Shown here piece by piece: positions 16,668 to 22,964 of a stretch of 39,378 nucleotides of DNA (within the stretch, counting starts at the first letter, position 1; each line of letters starts with the position of its first letter). The stretch comes from Planctomycetota bacterium (GTDB taxonomy: Bacteria; Planctomycetota; UBA8742; JACQVU01; JANLHZ01): positions 1-39,378 of the forward strand of contig JANLHZ010000111.1 of NCBI GenBank assembly GCA_024653775.1. The letters run 5' to 3'. Position numbers and translations under genes: made by a program. The notes under the pieces were generated by a model, which searched no databases, was not told the DNA's origin, and was given only the letters and a program-made list of their open reading frames with translations.

Positions 16668-16764
16668 TACATTATATTCGTGCCGTCTACGAATTTTACG
16701 TACGATTATCGTTGCCGATCATAATATTACGAATAATTCGTAGACGGCACGAATATAATGTACT
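16666..16764. repeat. Inverted-repeat element, copy 2 of the GTGCCGTCTACG family
   Basis: Perfect 30-bp arms (16666-16695 and 16735-16764, AGTACATTATATTCGTGCCG...) enclose 39 bases. The left arm starts in the stop codon of the glycosidase-like gene and the right arm ends three bases before the stop of the convergent lipoprotein gene. It matches copy 1 (9534-9633) through both the arms and the AT-rich flank ACATTA. It may serve as a terminator for both convergent genes, although there is no T-run after the stem. Confidence 0.85.
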
Positions 16765-16766
16765 GT

Positions 16767-17642
16767 TCAACGGCCGCGGCGCGAGAGTGGGAACCACCAC
16801 GAGCGTTCGCTTCTCGACATGAACTTGTCGATTATTTCGAGGCAGATCGAAACCTGATCTTCGATCCGAAACGCGAACTCGTGGAGATTCGACAGCGCTT
16901 CCCCGTCGAGTGTCGCCTTCCAGAGCGAATTCGCGTTCGCCTCGTCGTATTCCACCAGCCGAAGCTCGAAGAAGTCGATGTACGCGAAGTCGAGCGAGCC
17001 TGCGCGCTCGACGTATTCGACTCTGACGTTGACTTCAAGGCCGAGTTTCGAGTCGACGGGGGTCCCCGGCTTCACGACTTCCATCCCGAATCTTCGACTG
17101 AACCATCCGCTGATGGATTCCGGCACCCTAAGTCCGATTATGGATTCGAGCGACCGCAGCATCTTCGCTTCCGATCCTTCCCGGCGCTGACTTCCAGCGG
17201 GGACCGGGACCCAGTCCACCGTCTGAACCACCAGCGGCACCGTGGGGACGACTCCCGCCAGGGCTACAGGTTTCGTTGTTATCGAGTCGAGTCTTTCTGC
17301 GCCGAGGACGGTTATCGGTTTCTCTGCTCTTGCCTCGATTGCGTTCGCTCCGAGCTTGATTCCGTCGGCGCGGTCCTGAAGTCGAATCTGCGGACGCTCC
17401 GGACCCGCATATCCGAGCACGGATGTTATAGTGGCGCACGAGCTGCAGAACAGCAGAAAGAGCAGTAGAGTGGAAGCGCGTGCCGCGAACATTTTCAGTA
17501 ACTGTTCTCGGGGTAGTTTGCGGTGTATAGCGGAAATCTGTTCGTAGTGCGCTCGTGAGAGCGCCTTTTCGCAACGTGGTGAATCGAAGAAACGCCTTAC
17601 GGCGCCGCTACGAACGCGAATTACTCCGTGAACAGTTACCAT
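16767..17642 (-). CDS. Lipoprotein with an in-frame N-terminal extension encoded by a palindromic element
   Basis: The native protein is a 241-residue lipoprotein starting at ATG 17492. It has the signal MFAARASTLLLFLLFC, lipobox LFCSSC, then a beta-rich body of unknown family. A 142-bp element inserted exactly at its start codon and duplicated eight bases (TGAAAATG, gene strand). The original ribosome site (GGAG, complement of about 17650-17655) now precedes the outer ATG at 17642, giving 50 extra codons (VTVHGVIRVRSGAVRRFF...) in frame ahead of the signal peptide. If the inner ATG is used, only a weak site is available. I annotate the outer start because of the ribosome site. The added basic segment could affect export. 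Third gene of a lipoprotein run. Confidence 0.7.
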   Translation of the reverse strand: MVTVHGVIRVRSGAVRRFFDSPRCEKALSRAHYEQISAIHRKLPREQLLKMFAARASTLLLFLLFCSSCATITSVLGYAGPERPQIRLQDRADGIKLGANAIEARAEKPITVLGAERLDSITTKPVALAGVVPTVPLVVQTVDWVPVPAGSQRREGSEAKMLRSLESIIGLRVPESISGWFSRRFGMEVVKPGTPVDSKLGLEVNVRVEYVERAGSLDFAYIDFFELRLVEYDEANANSLWKATLDGEALSNLHEFAFRIEDQVSICLEIIDKFMSRSERSWWFPLSRRGR

Positions 17643-17647
17643 TTTCA
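17490..17647. mobile_element. Palindromic mobile element copy A with 8-bp target duplication
   Basis: The element occupies 17498-17639 (142 bp). Ends GTAACTGTTCTCGGGGTAG and the reverse complement of GTAACTGTTCACGGAGTAA form imperfect terminal inverted repeats. The flanking octamers CATTTTCA at 17490-17497 and 17640-17647 are identical, the mark of insertion. The octamer spans the stop of one lipoprotein gene and the start of the next, so both genes keep their ends. Interior: hairpin GCGCTC-GTGA-GAGCGC (17549-17564) and a GCC-GTAA-GGC hairpin on the other strand. No coding capacity for a transposase, so it must be moved in trans. Confidence 0.93.
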
Positions 17648-18334
17648 ATTCTCCGTCTGCATCAGCGTGAACGTCGGAGAGAACAGATGGTATCTCCGAT
17701 ACGTGACGGACGAGCGCTCGCCCGTGGGTTCGAAGGTAATTCCTCCCTGCGTCCGCGCGAGTCTGTCAACGAAATAGCTTTCTTCGAGGATGTACGTCAT
17801 AATCGAACCTCCGCGATAGCCGTGCTCGGTTTTTTCCGCAACCGTGACGTTTGCCTCGATTTCGAAAATGAAGTCCACGGGCTTTTCCGACGTGACTCTG
17901 AGCGACGCCCACGCCTGCTTTCGAAACTTCTCGTCCAGCCGCGTGTCGAGGAGTATCCCTGCGGCGAGGGAGTCGTTTCCGGAGAGTTCGAACGTGCCAG
18001 GAAACCTCACCGAGAGGGTCTGGTTCCTCACCCACGCGAATCCTTTCTCCGCGCACGATTCAAGCGTTTCGCGATCCTCCGGAGAGACGTTGTCCGCGAG
18101 CACGACCTCCGGACTCTCTACGAACTCGATGATCGACCATCCTTCGCCGGAGGCATTCGAGAGAACCTCCGTGAGATTCGTTCTCCACTGCTGCGCAAAC
18201 ACTTGTTCCCAGCCGCGTTGTTCATCGAGGAGCGCGTTTTCGACCTCCTCCTTCGTCTTGCAGCCTGAAGCCGCGAAGACTGTCACCGCGAGAAGAATCG
18301 CCAATTGCAGGGTATCGATGTTCGAAGGTTTCAA
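17645..18334 (-). CDS. Lipoprotein, unknown function
   Basis: A 229-residue protein with a lipoprotein signal (LAILLAVTVFAASGC, Cys25) followed by a charged helical segment (KTKEEVENALLDEQRGWEQVF) and a body of alternating strands. No family recognised. It is the second of three lipoprotein genes on the minus strand (18390-19142, this, 16767-17642). Its stop TGA (17647-17645) lies in the duplicated octamer of the inserted element. Before insertion the stop was followed after two bases by the ATG of the next gene, so the two were probably translated together. Confidence 0.7.
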   Translation of the reverse strand: MKPSNIDTLQLAILLAVTVFAASGCKTKEEVENALLDEQRGWEQVFAQQWRTNLTEVLSNASGEGWSIIEFVESPEVVLADNVSPEDRETLESCAEKGFAWVRNQTLSVRFPGTFELSGNDSLAAGILLDTRLDEKFRKQAWASLRVTSEKPVDFIFEIEANVTVAEKTEHGYRGGSIMTYILEESYFVDRLARTQGGITFEPTGERSSVTYRRYHLFSPTFTLMQTEN

Positions 18335-18389
18335 CTGTGGTTCCAGTGTACGGAAGTCGTTTCAAACGTCCAGATATTCGTTTTCAGCT

Positions 18390-19142
18390 TTAGTCCACTA
18401 TCCAGGATTCATCGACGGGGATGGTCTTGATTGCGATTACCCCGCTTGCGGGAAGCTCGAAGGTTCCCGCGTTCTTGTTTTCAGTGACGATCTCCGCCTT
18501 GATGTCGAGGAGTAGCGAGATCGCGTTCGCATCGATGGATTTGTTGTCTTCGGTTTCGAAGTTGAACTCGAGTCCGTCGACCTCGATGCTTTCGAGAATG
18601 ACACGCCAGCTTTTCATCCTGGCGACGTTCGGGTGATCCGTTCCGTGCGAGCGGGAATAGTCCTCGACCGCGCGCCTGATGCTTTCCTTCGTGAGCGAGT
18701 ACGTCCAGGTCTTGCCGAAGGACGCGGTATACGAACTGACGCCGCTTGCCTCGAAACCCGCGCCCGCGTCGAACGGCGTGCCCTGATACGTCATCGAAAC
18801 CGCGTTTGCGATGAATTCGATTCCGGACTTGTCGCTGCCGGAAACGTTCTTCAGTTGTACCGTCTGGAATTTGTCTGGAGTCGGGATTTCGACGCGGATG
18901 TCGTTTTGCAAATCCGCCCGCGATAACTCGGCTTCGAACCCCGCGATCTCGCTTCCGGAGACGAAATCTCCGGGGTAGAACTGCTTGCGGGGAAGATCGA
19001 GCACCTCGTAGCCCGCGGGCACGAACTCTTTCAGTCTGTCGCGGAACGTGGCGGACACCTGCCCGTCGGACGAGCACGCGGAAGTCGCATTCAGCGCAAA
19101 AGCAAGAACAAGTGAAACCCGAGCTAAATCCCTGAAATTCAT
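18390..19142 (-). CDS. Lipoprotein, unknown function; paralogue of the 21890-22780 lipoprotein
   Basis: A 250-residue protein starting at ATG 19142, with GGGGG just upstream. The lipoprotein signal MNFRDLARVSLVLAFALNATSAC ends at Cys23. The upstream ATG at 19214 in the same frame has no signal peptide and is rejected. The segment PAGYEVLDLPRKQFYPGDFV (about 42-61) resembles EYGYQAVIPARGDFRPGAIV in the lipoprotein at 21890-22780, so the two probably share an ancestor and function. Later parts are mixed strand and helix with no recognisable catalytic motif. It heads the three-gene lipoprotein run. Confidence 0.7.
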   Translation of the reverse strand: MNFRDLARVSLVLAFALNATSACSSDGQVSATFRDRLKEFVPAGYEVLDLPRKQFYPGDFVSGSEIAGFEAELSRADLQNDIRVEIPTPDKFQTVQLKNVSGSDKSGIEFIANAVSMTYQGTPFDAGAGFEASGVSSYTASFGKTWTYSLTKESIRRAVEDYSRSHGTDHPNVARMKSWRVILESIEVDGLEFNFETEDNKSIDANAISLLLDIKAEIVTENKNAGTFELPASGVIAIKTIPVDESWIVD

Positions 19143-19346
19143 CGAAGACCCCCCTGCGGAATGAAGTTGCTGCCCGATTTGATTCGAAGTTCTCGAAAAG
19201 TAGTTTCGCAGCATTTTAAGCCTTTTCGAGCTTCAGACAACTACCAAGAAAAATTGCTTTCGATCTCACGCGTAGCGGCATACAGGTTAACGCGGATTTT
19301 CACGGATTCGTAGAATGCGAGGCTCGCGGCGTCACTTCTAACCCGC

Positions 19347-19374
19347 GTTCGCAGTGCGCCCGTGAGGGCATAAG
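19347..19374. repeat. Possible relic of the palindromic element
   Basis: GTTCGCAGTGC followed by GCCC (19358-19361), loop GTGA, GGGC (19366-19369) and ATAAG resembles the interior module GTTCGTAGTGTGCTCGTGAGAGCATATT of the mobile element family, with a different but still pairing stem. No terminal repeats or target duplication remain. It lies in the 244-base gap between two minus-strand genes (19143-19386), in which I see nothing else. Confidence 0.45.
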
Positions 19375-19386
19375 TCGCCTCGAAAC

Positions 19387-20121
19387 TCACTCCTCCGGAG
19401 CGAACGGCATCGCGGCGCTGGTAGCGATCTGTCTCGCGAGTTTTCGCATCGCGTCTGCGAGCGCGGCTTCGCGGGAAGAAGCACTGACGTTGACGTCGCT
19501 TTCGGATACGAATTCGCGATCCCTGAAAATCGCTTCGCCGCGGGGACCGAAGTAGTTCGCGATCGCAACGACGCGCACGCGGACGTACGCTGGGACGTCG
19601 CGGCTTTCCTCGACGAGCGCGCTTTCCTCGACGTCGGTTATCGCGACCTTGAGCGTCGCGTCCGCCGCCGCCTCCCCCACCGACGCGGATAGCTGCGGCA
19701 TCCTGCGTAGTTCCGCGCCTATGGATTCGTAGAGGATTTCCTCGACGCCTCTTCGGACCGGGATTTCGAGATTTTCCACGGGGAAGACGTACACGGACTC
19801 GACATCCGCAAGGCCGCCGCCACCGAGGTTGTAGCCGCAGGAACCCGCAAAGAGCGACGTAATGATCGAGACAAGGACACCCGCGAAAATAGTCGCGCGG
19901 CCTTTCAGAGGATCGAGACCGCTCCCTCCGCCGACACCCAGGTTCCGGCGTTCTGAGGCTGTCGATTTATTTATCCTTCTCCCCACGGGAGAAGGTGGCC
20001 GAAGGTCGGATGAGGGAATTATTATTTCAAGCGACGTCCGATGTTCTCCCTCCCCCGGAGGGAGAGGGATGAACTCGTAATTCGTAATTCGCAATTCGTA
20101 ATTACTTGGCGTATTCGACAA
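19387..20121 (-). CDS. LptE-like outer-membrane lipoprotein with a repeat-derived leader
   Basis: The core, from about residue 78, has a lipoprotein-like signal (ATIFAGVLVSIITSLFAGSCGYNLGGGG, probable Cys95). It continues with ESVYVFPVENLEIPVRRGVEEILYESIGAELRR, matching the LptE-like family that helps LptD insert lipopolysaccharide into the outer membrane. The first ~70 residues are translated from dispersed repeats (heptamers ATTCGTA and two palindromes) and are not protein-like. No ATG exists between them and the signal peptide, so the native start was probably replaced or is a CTG/other codon; I give the longest open frame from ATG 20121, which overlaps the rny stop by 20 bases. Start is uncertain; the core call is reasonable. 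Confidence 0.65.
   Translation of the reverse strand: MSNTPSNYELRITNYEFIPLPPGEGEHRTSLEIIIPSSDLRPPSPVGRRINKSTASERRNLGVGGGSGLDPLKGRATIFAGVLVSIITSLFAGSCGYNLGGGGLADVESVYVFPVENLEIPVRRGVEEILYESIGAELRRMPQLSASVGEAAADATLKVAITDVEESALVEESRDVPAYVRVRVVAIANYFGPRGEAIFRDREFVSESDVNVSASSREAALADAMRKLARQIATSAAMPFAPEE
19975..19995. repeat. Dispersed palindrome (GGGAGAAGG type)
   Basis: CCTTCTCCC (19975-19983), loop CAC, GGGAGAAGG (19987-19995) is a perfect 9-bp stem, followed by the tail TGGCCGAAGGTCGGATGAGGG. A shortened relative stands at 25792-25810 (TCCTTCTCCCGACGGGAGA). Such palindromes are dispersed repeats; this one lies inside the translated leader of the LptE-like gene. Confidence 0.7.
20046..20064. repeat. 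Dispersed palindrome (CTCCCTCC/GGAGGGAG)
   Basis: CTCCCTCC (20046-20053), loop CCC, GGAGGGAG (20057-20064) is a perfect 8-bp stem lying between the other palindrome and the heptamer run in the leader of the LptE-like gene. Purine/pyrimidine strand bias is strong. No function can be assigned. Confidence 0.6.
20073..20100. repeat. Heptamer tandem repeat (ATTCGTA type), four units
   Basis: ACTCGTA ATTCGTA ATTCGCA ATTCGTA, period exactly seven, ends one base before the stop codon of rny. The same unit recurs three times at 22937-22957, just before the cysteine desulfurase gene. Both sites touch a gene boundary. Confidence 0.85.
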
Positions 20122-21709
20122 CTCGCTTCTCCCGCATCAGAGTGACGCGAACCTCGCCCGGATACTCGAGTTCGTTTTCGATCTGTTTCGCGATCTTGCG
20201 GGCGGTGAGAGTCGCCTCCTCGTCGTTCATCACGTCGGAATCGACGATGACGCGAAGTTCCCTCCCCGCCTGTATCGCGAATGCCTGGGTGACTCCCGCC
20301 TGGCTTGTCGCGACCGCTTCGAGCTTTTCGAGACGCTTGACGTAGTTCTCGATGCTTTCGCGGCGCGCGCCCGGACGCGACGCGCTGATTGCGTCGCCGA
20401 CGTGCGCTAGCACCGTGTACGGATAATGAATTTCGATGTCGAAGTGATGACCTGCCGCGGCTTCGATGACCTCCTCCTTCTCGTGGAACTTTCTGAGGTA
20501 TTCGCCGCCGATAGCGGGATGGCCTCCCTCGTGCTCGTGATCGACGGCCTTTCCGACGTCGTGCAGCAGCCCGGCGCGCTTTGCAAGCGCTTCGTCGAGA
20601 CCGAGTTCTCCTGCGATCGTCGCGCAGATGTTCGCCACCTCGATACTGTGCAGAAGCACGTTCTGTCCGTAGCTAGTCCTGTACTTCAGCCTTCCGAGCA
20701 GCCAGGAAATCTTCGGGTGCACGCCGTGGATTCCGAGGTCGAAAAGCGTCTGCTTGCCGGTCTCGGTGATGTCCTTGTCCATCTCCTTCTGCACGCCGAG
20801 GACGATTTCCTCGATACGCGCGGGATGAATGCGCCCGTCCTCGATGAGCCTTTCCATGGACTTGCGCGCGATCTCGCGTCGGACGCCGTCGAAGGCGCTC
20901 AGGACCACCACTCCGGGAGTGTCGTCCACTACGACGTCGCAGCCGGTCATCCGTTCGAAGGCGCGGATGTTCCTGCCTTCGCGTCCGATGATCCTGCCCT
21001 TCAGATCCTCCGACGGAAGATCGACCATCGACACCGTGCAGTCCGCGGTGTGATTCGTACATACGCGCTGGATCGCGGTAGTGATGAAATGCCGCGCCTG
21101 ATCTTCCGCGGTCTCCTCCGCTTCCCGGAGCTTCTTTTTCAGAAGCTGCGCCGACTCTTCCGCGACCTCGACCTCGAACGTGGACCACCACTCGCGCTTA
21201 GCCTCCTCCGGAGACATTTTCGCGACTTCGCTCAATTTCGACTTCTGAGCCGAGATTACATCGTCGAGTTCCGCGCGGCGTTTTCGCGCCTCGTCCTCGA
21301 TCGCGGTCGCTCGCTTCTGCGCCTCCTCGACCTTGTTCTCCCGGCGCTGGATTTCGTTCAGGCGCTTGTCGAGGTTCTCGAGCTTTTCGTCGAGACGCTT
21401 TTCCCGGCTCACGATTTCCTTGCGTTCGCTTTCGATCTCCTTCGAAAACTCCTCCCTGCGCTTCACTATCTCTTCCTTCGACTTCAGTTCCGCCTGGGTC
21501 CGGATCGACTCGGCATCCCTCTTCGCGGCTTCGAGCTTCTCCTGCGCTTCCTTCTCGGACTTGGACTTGTTTCCCTTGTTCACTAGAAATATCGCGAGCG
21601 CGCCGACCAGAAGTCCGATGACGAGACCGATCGCAAGCGTTCCGCCATCGAACGAACCTTCTTCGAGAAGCGTGATCCCGAGAAGAAATTTATCTATTTG
21701 CAGCAACAT
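20102..21709 (-). CDS. rny: Ribonuclease Y
   Basis: A 535-residue protein with the full RNase Y architecture. An N-terminal membrane anchor (about 23-45) is followed by a long charged coiled coil (about 48-200). A KH RNA-binding domain comes next, with GRIIGREGRNIRAFERMTG, and then an HD-type metal-dependent nuclease domain with the His383/Asp384 pair in LLHDVGKAVDHEHEGG. RNase Y initiates decay of many mRNAs at the membrane in bacteria lacking or supplementing RNase E. Length (usual about 520) is normal. It is followed with overlap by the LptE-like ORF. The N terminus has a somewhat longer pre-anchor segment than in Bacillus. Confidence 0.97.
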   Translation of the reverse strand: MLLQIDKFLLGITLLEEGSFDGGTLAIGLVIGLLVGALAIFLVNKGNKSKSEKEAQEKLEAAKRDAESIRTQAELKSKEEIVKRREEFSKEIESERKEIVSREKRLDEKLENLDKRLNEIQRRENKVEEAQKRATAIEDEARKRRAELDDVISAQKSKLSEVAKMSPEEAKREWWSTFEVEVAEESAQLLKKKLREAEETAEDQARHFITTAIQRVCTNHTADCTVSMVDLPSEDLKGRIIGREGRNIRAFERMTGCDVVVDDTPGVVVLSAFDGVRREIARKSMERLIEDGRIHPARIEEIVLGVQKEMDKDITETGKQTLFDLGIHGVHPKISWLLGRLKYRTSYGQNVLLHSIEVANICATIAGELGLDEALAKRAGLLHDVGKAVDHEHEGGHPAIGGEYLRKFHEKEEVIEAAAGHHFDIEIHYPYTVLAHVGDAISASRPGARRESIENYVKRLEKLEAVATSQAGVTQAFAIQAGRELRVIVDSDVMNDEEATLTARKIAKQIENELEYPGEVRVTLMREKRVVEYAK

Positions 21710-21835
21710 GATTTTTAACTCCGGTTAACGATTTCTTTGTTTAGAAACGAGGCGGACCGTGCTCGAACAGTTTCGAAGGCCGCGAAAAACCAACCAGTCA
21801 GGGTATCCCCGGAACCCGTCTATTGCATCAATCGT

Positions 21836-21865
21836 CCACCAGGGAATCGAATCCCTGACGGTGGC
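21836..21865. terminator. Hairpin downstream of the 21890-22780 lipoprotein gene
   Basis: CAGGGA (21840-21845), loop ATCGAA, TCCCTG (21852-21857), flanked by CCACC and GGTGG with two bulged bases, makes a stable hairpin. It lies about 25 bases past the lipoprotein stop (minus strand) and before the rny start. The loop resembles a tRNA T-arm but no tRNA can be folded around it. It may be a terminator without a clear T-run. Confidence 0.45.
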
Positions 21866-21889
21866 AATCGCTGGATTCCGGAAGACGAT

Positions 21890-22780
21890 TCAATTTCCGT
21901 TCCCGACGGCGTTGTCGAGCTCGCTCATTGCGCCTTCCATGTTCGATCCCATTCCGGATCGACCCTGATTCCCCTGGGCTTCGCCCGAGAGCGTGCGATC
22001 GAGATCGCTGAACGCCGCGGACCTGCGAGCGCCGATGAGGAGCCTTCTCGGGAGCGAAATCCCGCTGAGCGTCCCTCCGATATCGAATTTCTTGAACTTG
22101 ACGCCGAGGTACACGGGGCTGCTCGAGCTGAGCGCGTAGCTCTTCGACGTTCCCGTTTCCAGCGTGACGTTTATTCCGAGCGCGTCCTGCAGAAACTGCG
22201 GCGCGAGGGAAAGTTCGATACCTTTCTCGTCGTAGAACGTAGCCGAGAATCCTTCGACCTTCAGCGCTTCCACCACGACCGCGTAACCGTTGCATAGTGC
22301 CTGCAAGTCCATTTCCGGAAGGCTCTTGACGAAATCATCGAGCTGTCTTTCCTCGAATTTCTGAATGTACGCATCGCTGAACGTGACGGAAAATCTCGAC
22401 GCGTTTTTCGACGTCAGCGTCTGCGCGATTCCCGTCCTGATTCCTCCAAGAGCGAGGAGATCCGCGCTCGCGCTTATGCTGTAATGGTTCGACGTGTTGA
22501 ACCGCGTGACCATCGCGGCCTTCTCTTCCGGGGACATCGTGACTCTGAGGATTCGCTCTGCCACGTCGCCTTCCTTCCAGATCGCTCCGTTCGATGCGTT
22601 CACTATCGCTCCAGGGCGGAAGTCGCCGCGCGCGGGAATCACCGCCTGGTAGCCGTACTCCTCCATCACGTTCTCGATGAACTCGTACGTTGTCACATCG
22701 ACGTCTGCGCCCGTCGCGCCGCACGCAGCAAAACCGAGAGCAAAGACGATCGGCGACAACTTTAATATTCGCGTTGTCAT
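21890..22780 (-). CDS. Lipoprotein, unknown function; paralogue of the 18390-19142 lipoprotein
   Basis: A 296-residue protein with a lipoprotein signal (ILKLSPIVFALGFAAC, Cys20). It contains YGYQAVIPARGDFRPGAIVNA, similar to the GYEVLDLPRKQFYPGDFV segment of the other lipoprotein. The N-terminal half has two short repeats of strand-helix character. The C terminus (about 255-296) is Gly/Ser/Asn-rich and probably disordered. No enzyme motif is visible. It lies upstream of rny on the same strand with a 180-base gap containing a hairpin, so it is probably a separate transcript. Confidence 0.7.
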   Translation of the reverse strand: MTTRILKLSPIVFALGFAACGATGADVDVTTYEFIENVMEEYGYQAVIPARGDFRPGAIVNASNGAIWKEGDVAERILRVTMSPEEKAAMVTRFNTSNHYSISASADLLALGGIRTGIAQTLTSKNASRFSVTFSDAYIQKFEERQLDDFVKSLPEMDLQALCNGYAVVVEALKVEGFSATFYDEKGIELSLAPQFLQDALGINVTLETGTSKSYALSSSSPVYLGVKFKKFDIGGTLSGISLPRRLLIGARRSAAFSDLDRTLSGEAQGNQGRSGMGSNMEGAMSELDNAVGNGN

Positions 22781-22936
22781 TGTTTAATCCTTTCAAAAAA
22801 ACAATCATTCATAACGTCCCAGCCTAGGCTGAGGCGTGAAGTGAATACAAATTTACATGTTGTATTTTACCATTTCCCGGATTTTGGAAAAGATAATTCT
22901 TAGAACAGTGGTGAGTGGGAAGTGGTGAGTAATTTT

Positions 22937-22957
22937 ATTCGTAATTCGTAATTCGTA
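22937..22957. repeat. Heptamer tandem repeat (ATTCGTA), three units
   Basis: Three exact ATTCGTA units end eight bases before the ATG of the cysteine desulfurase-like gene, where a ribosome binding site would be expected. None is visible. The rest of the gap 22781-22936 holds a GTGGTGAGTGGGAAGTGGTGAGT stretch and nothing gene-like. Confidence 0.85.
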
Positions 22958-22964
22958 ATTGGCT

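Noticed and set aside
21836-21865. A tRNA or integration site suggested by the TTCGA loop
   Set aside because: Only one arm can be formed; there is no anticodon arm, D arm or CCA-type acceptor, so it is kept as a simple hairpin.
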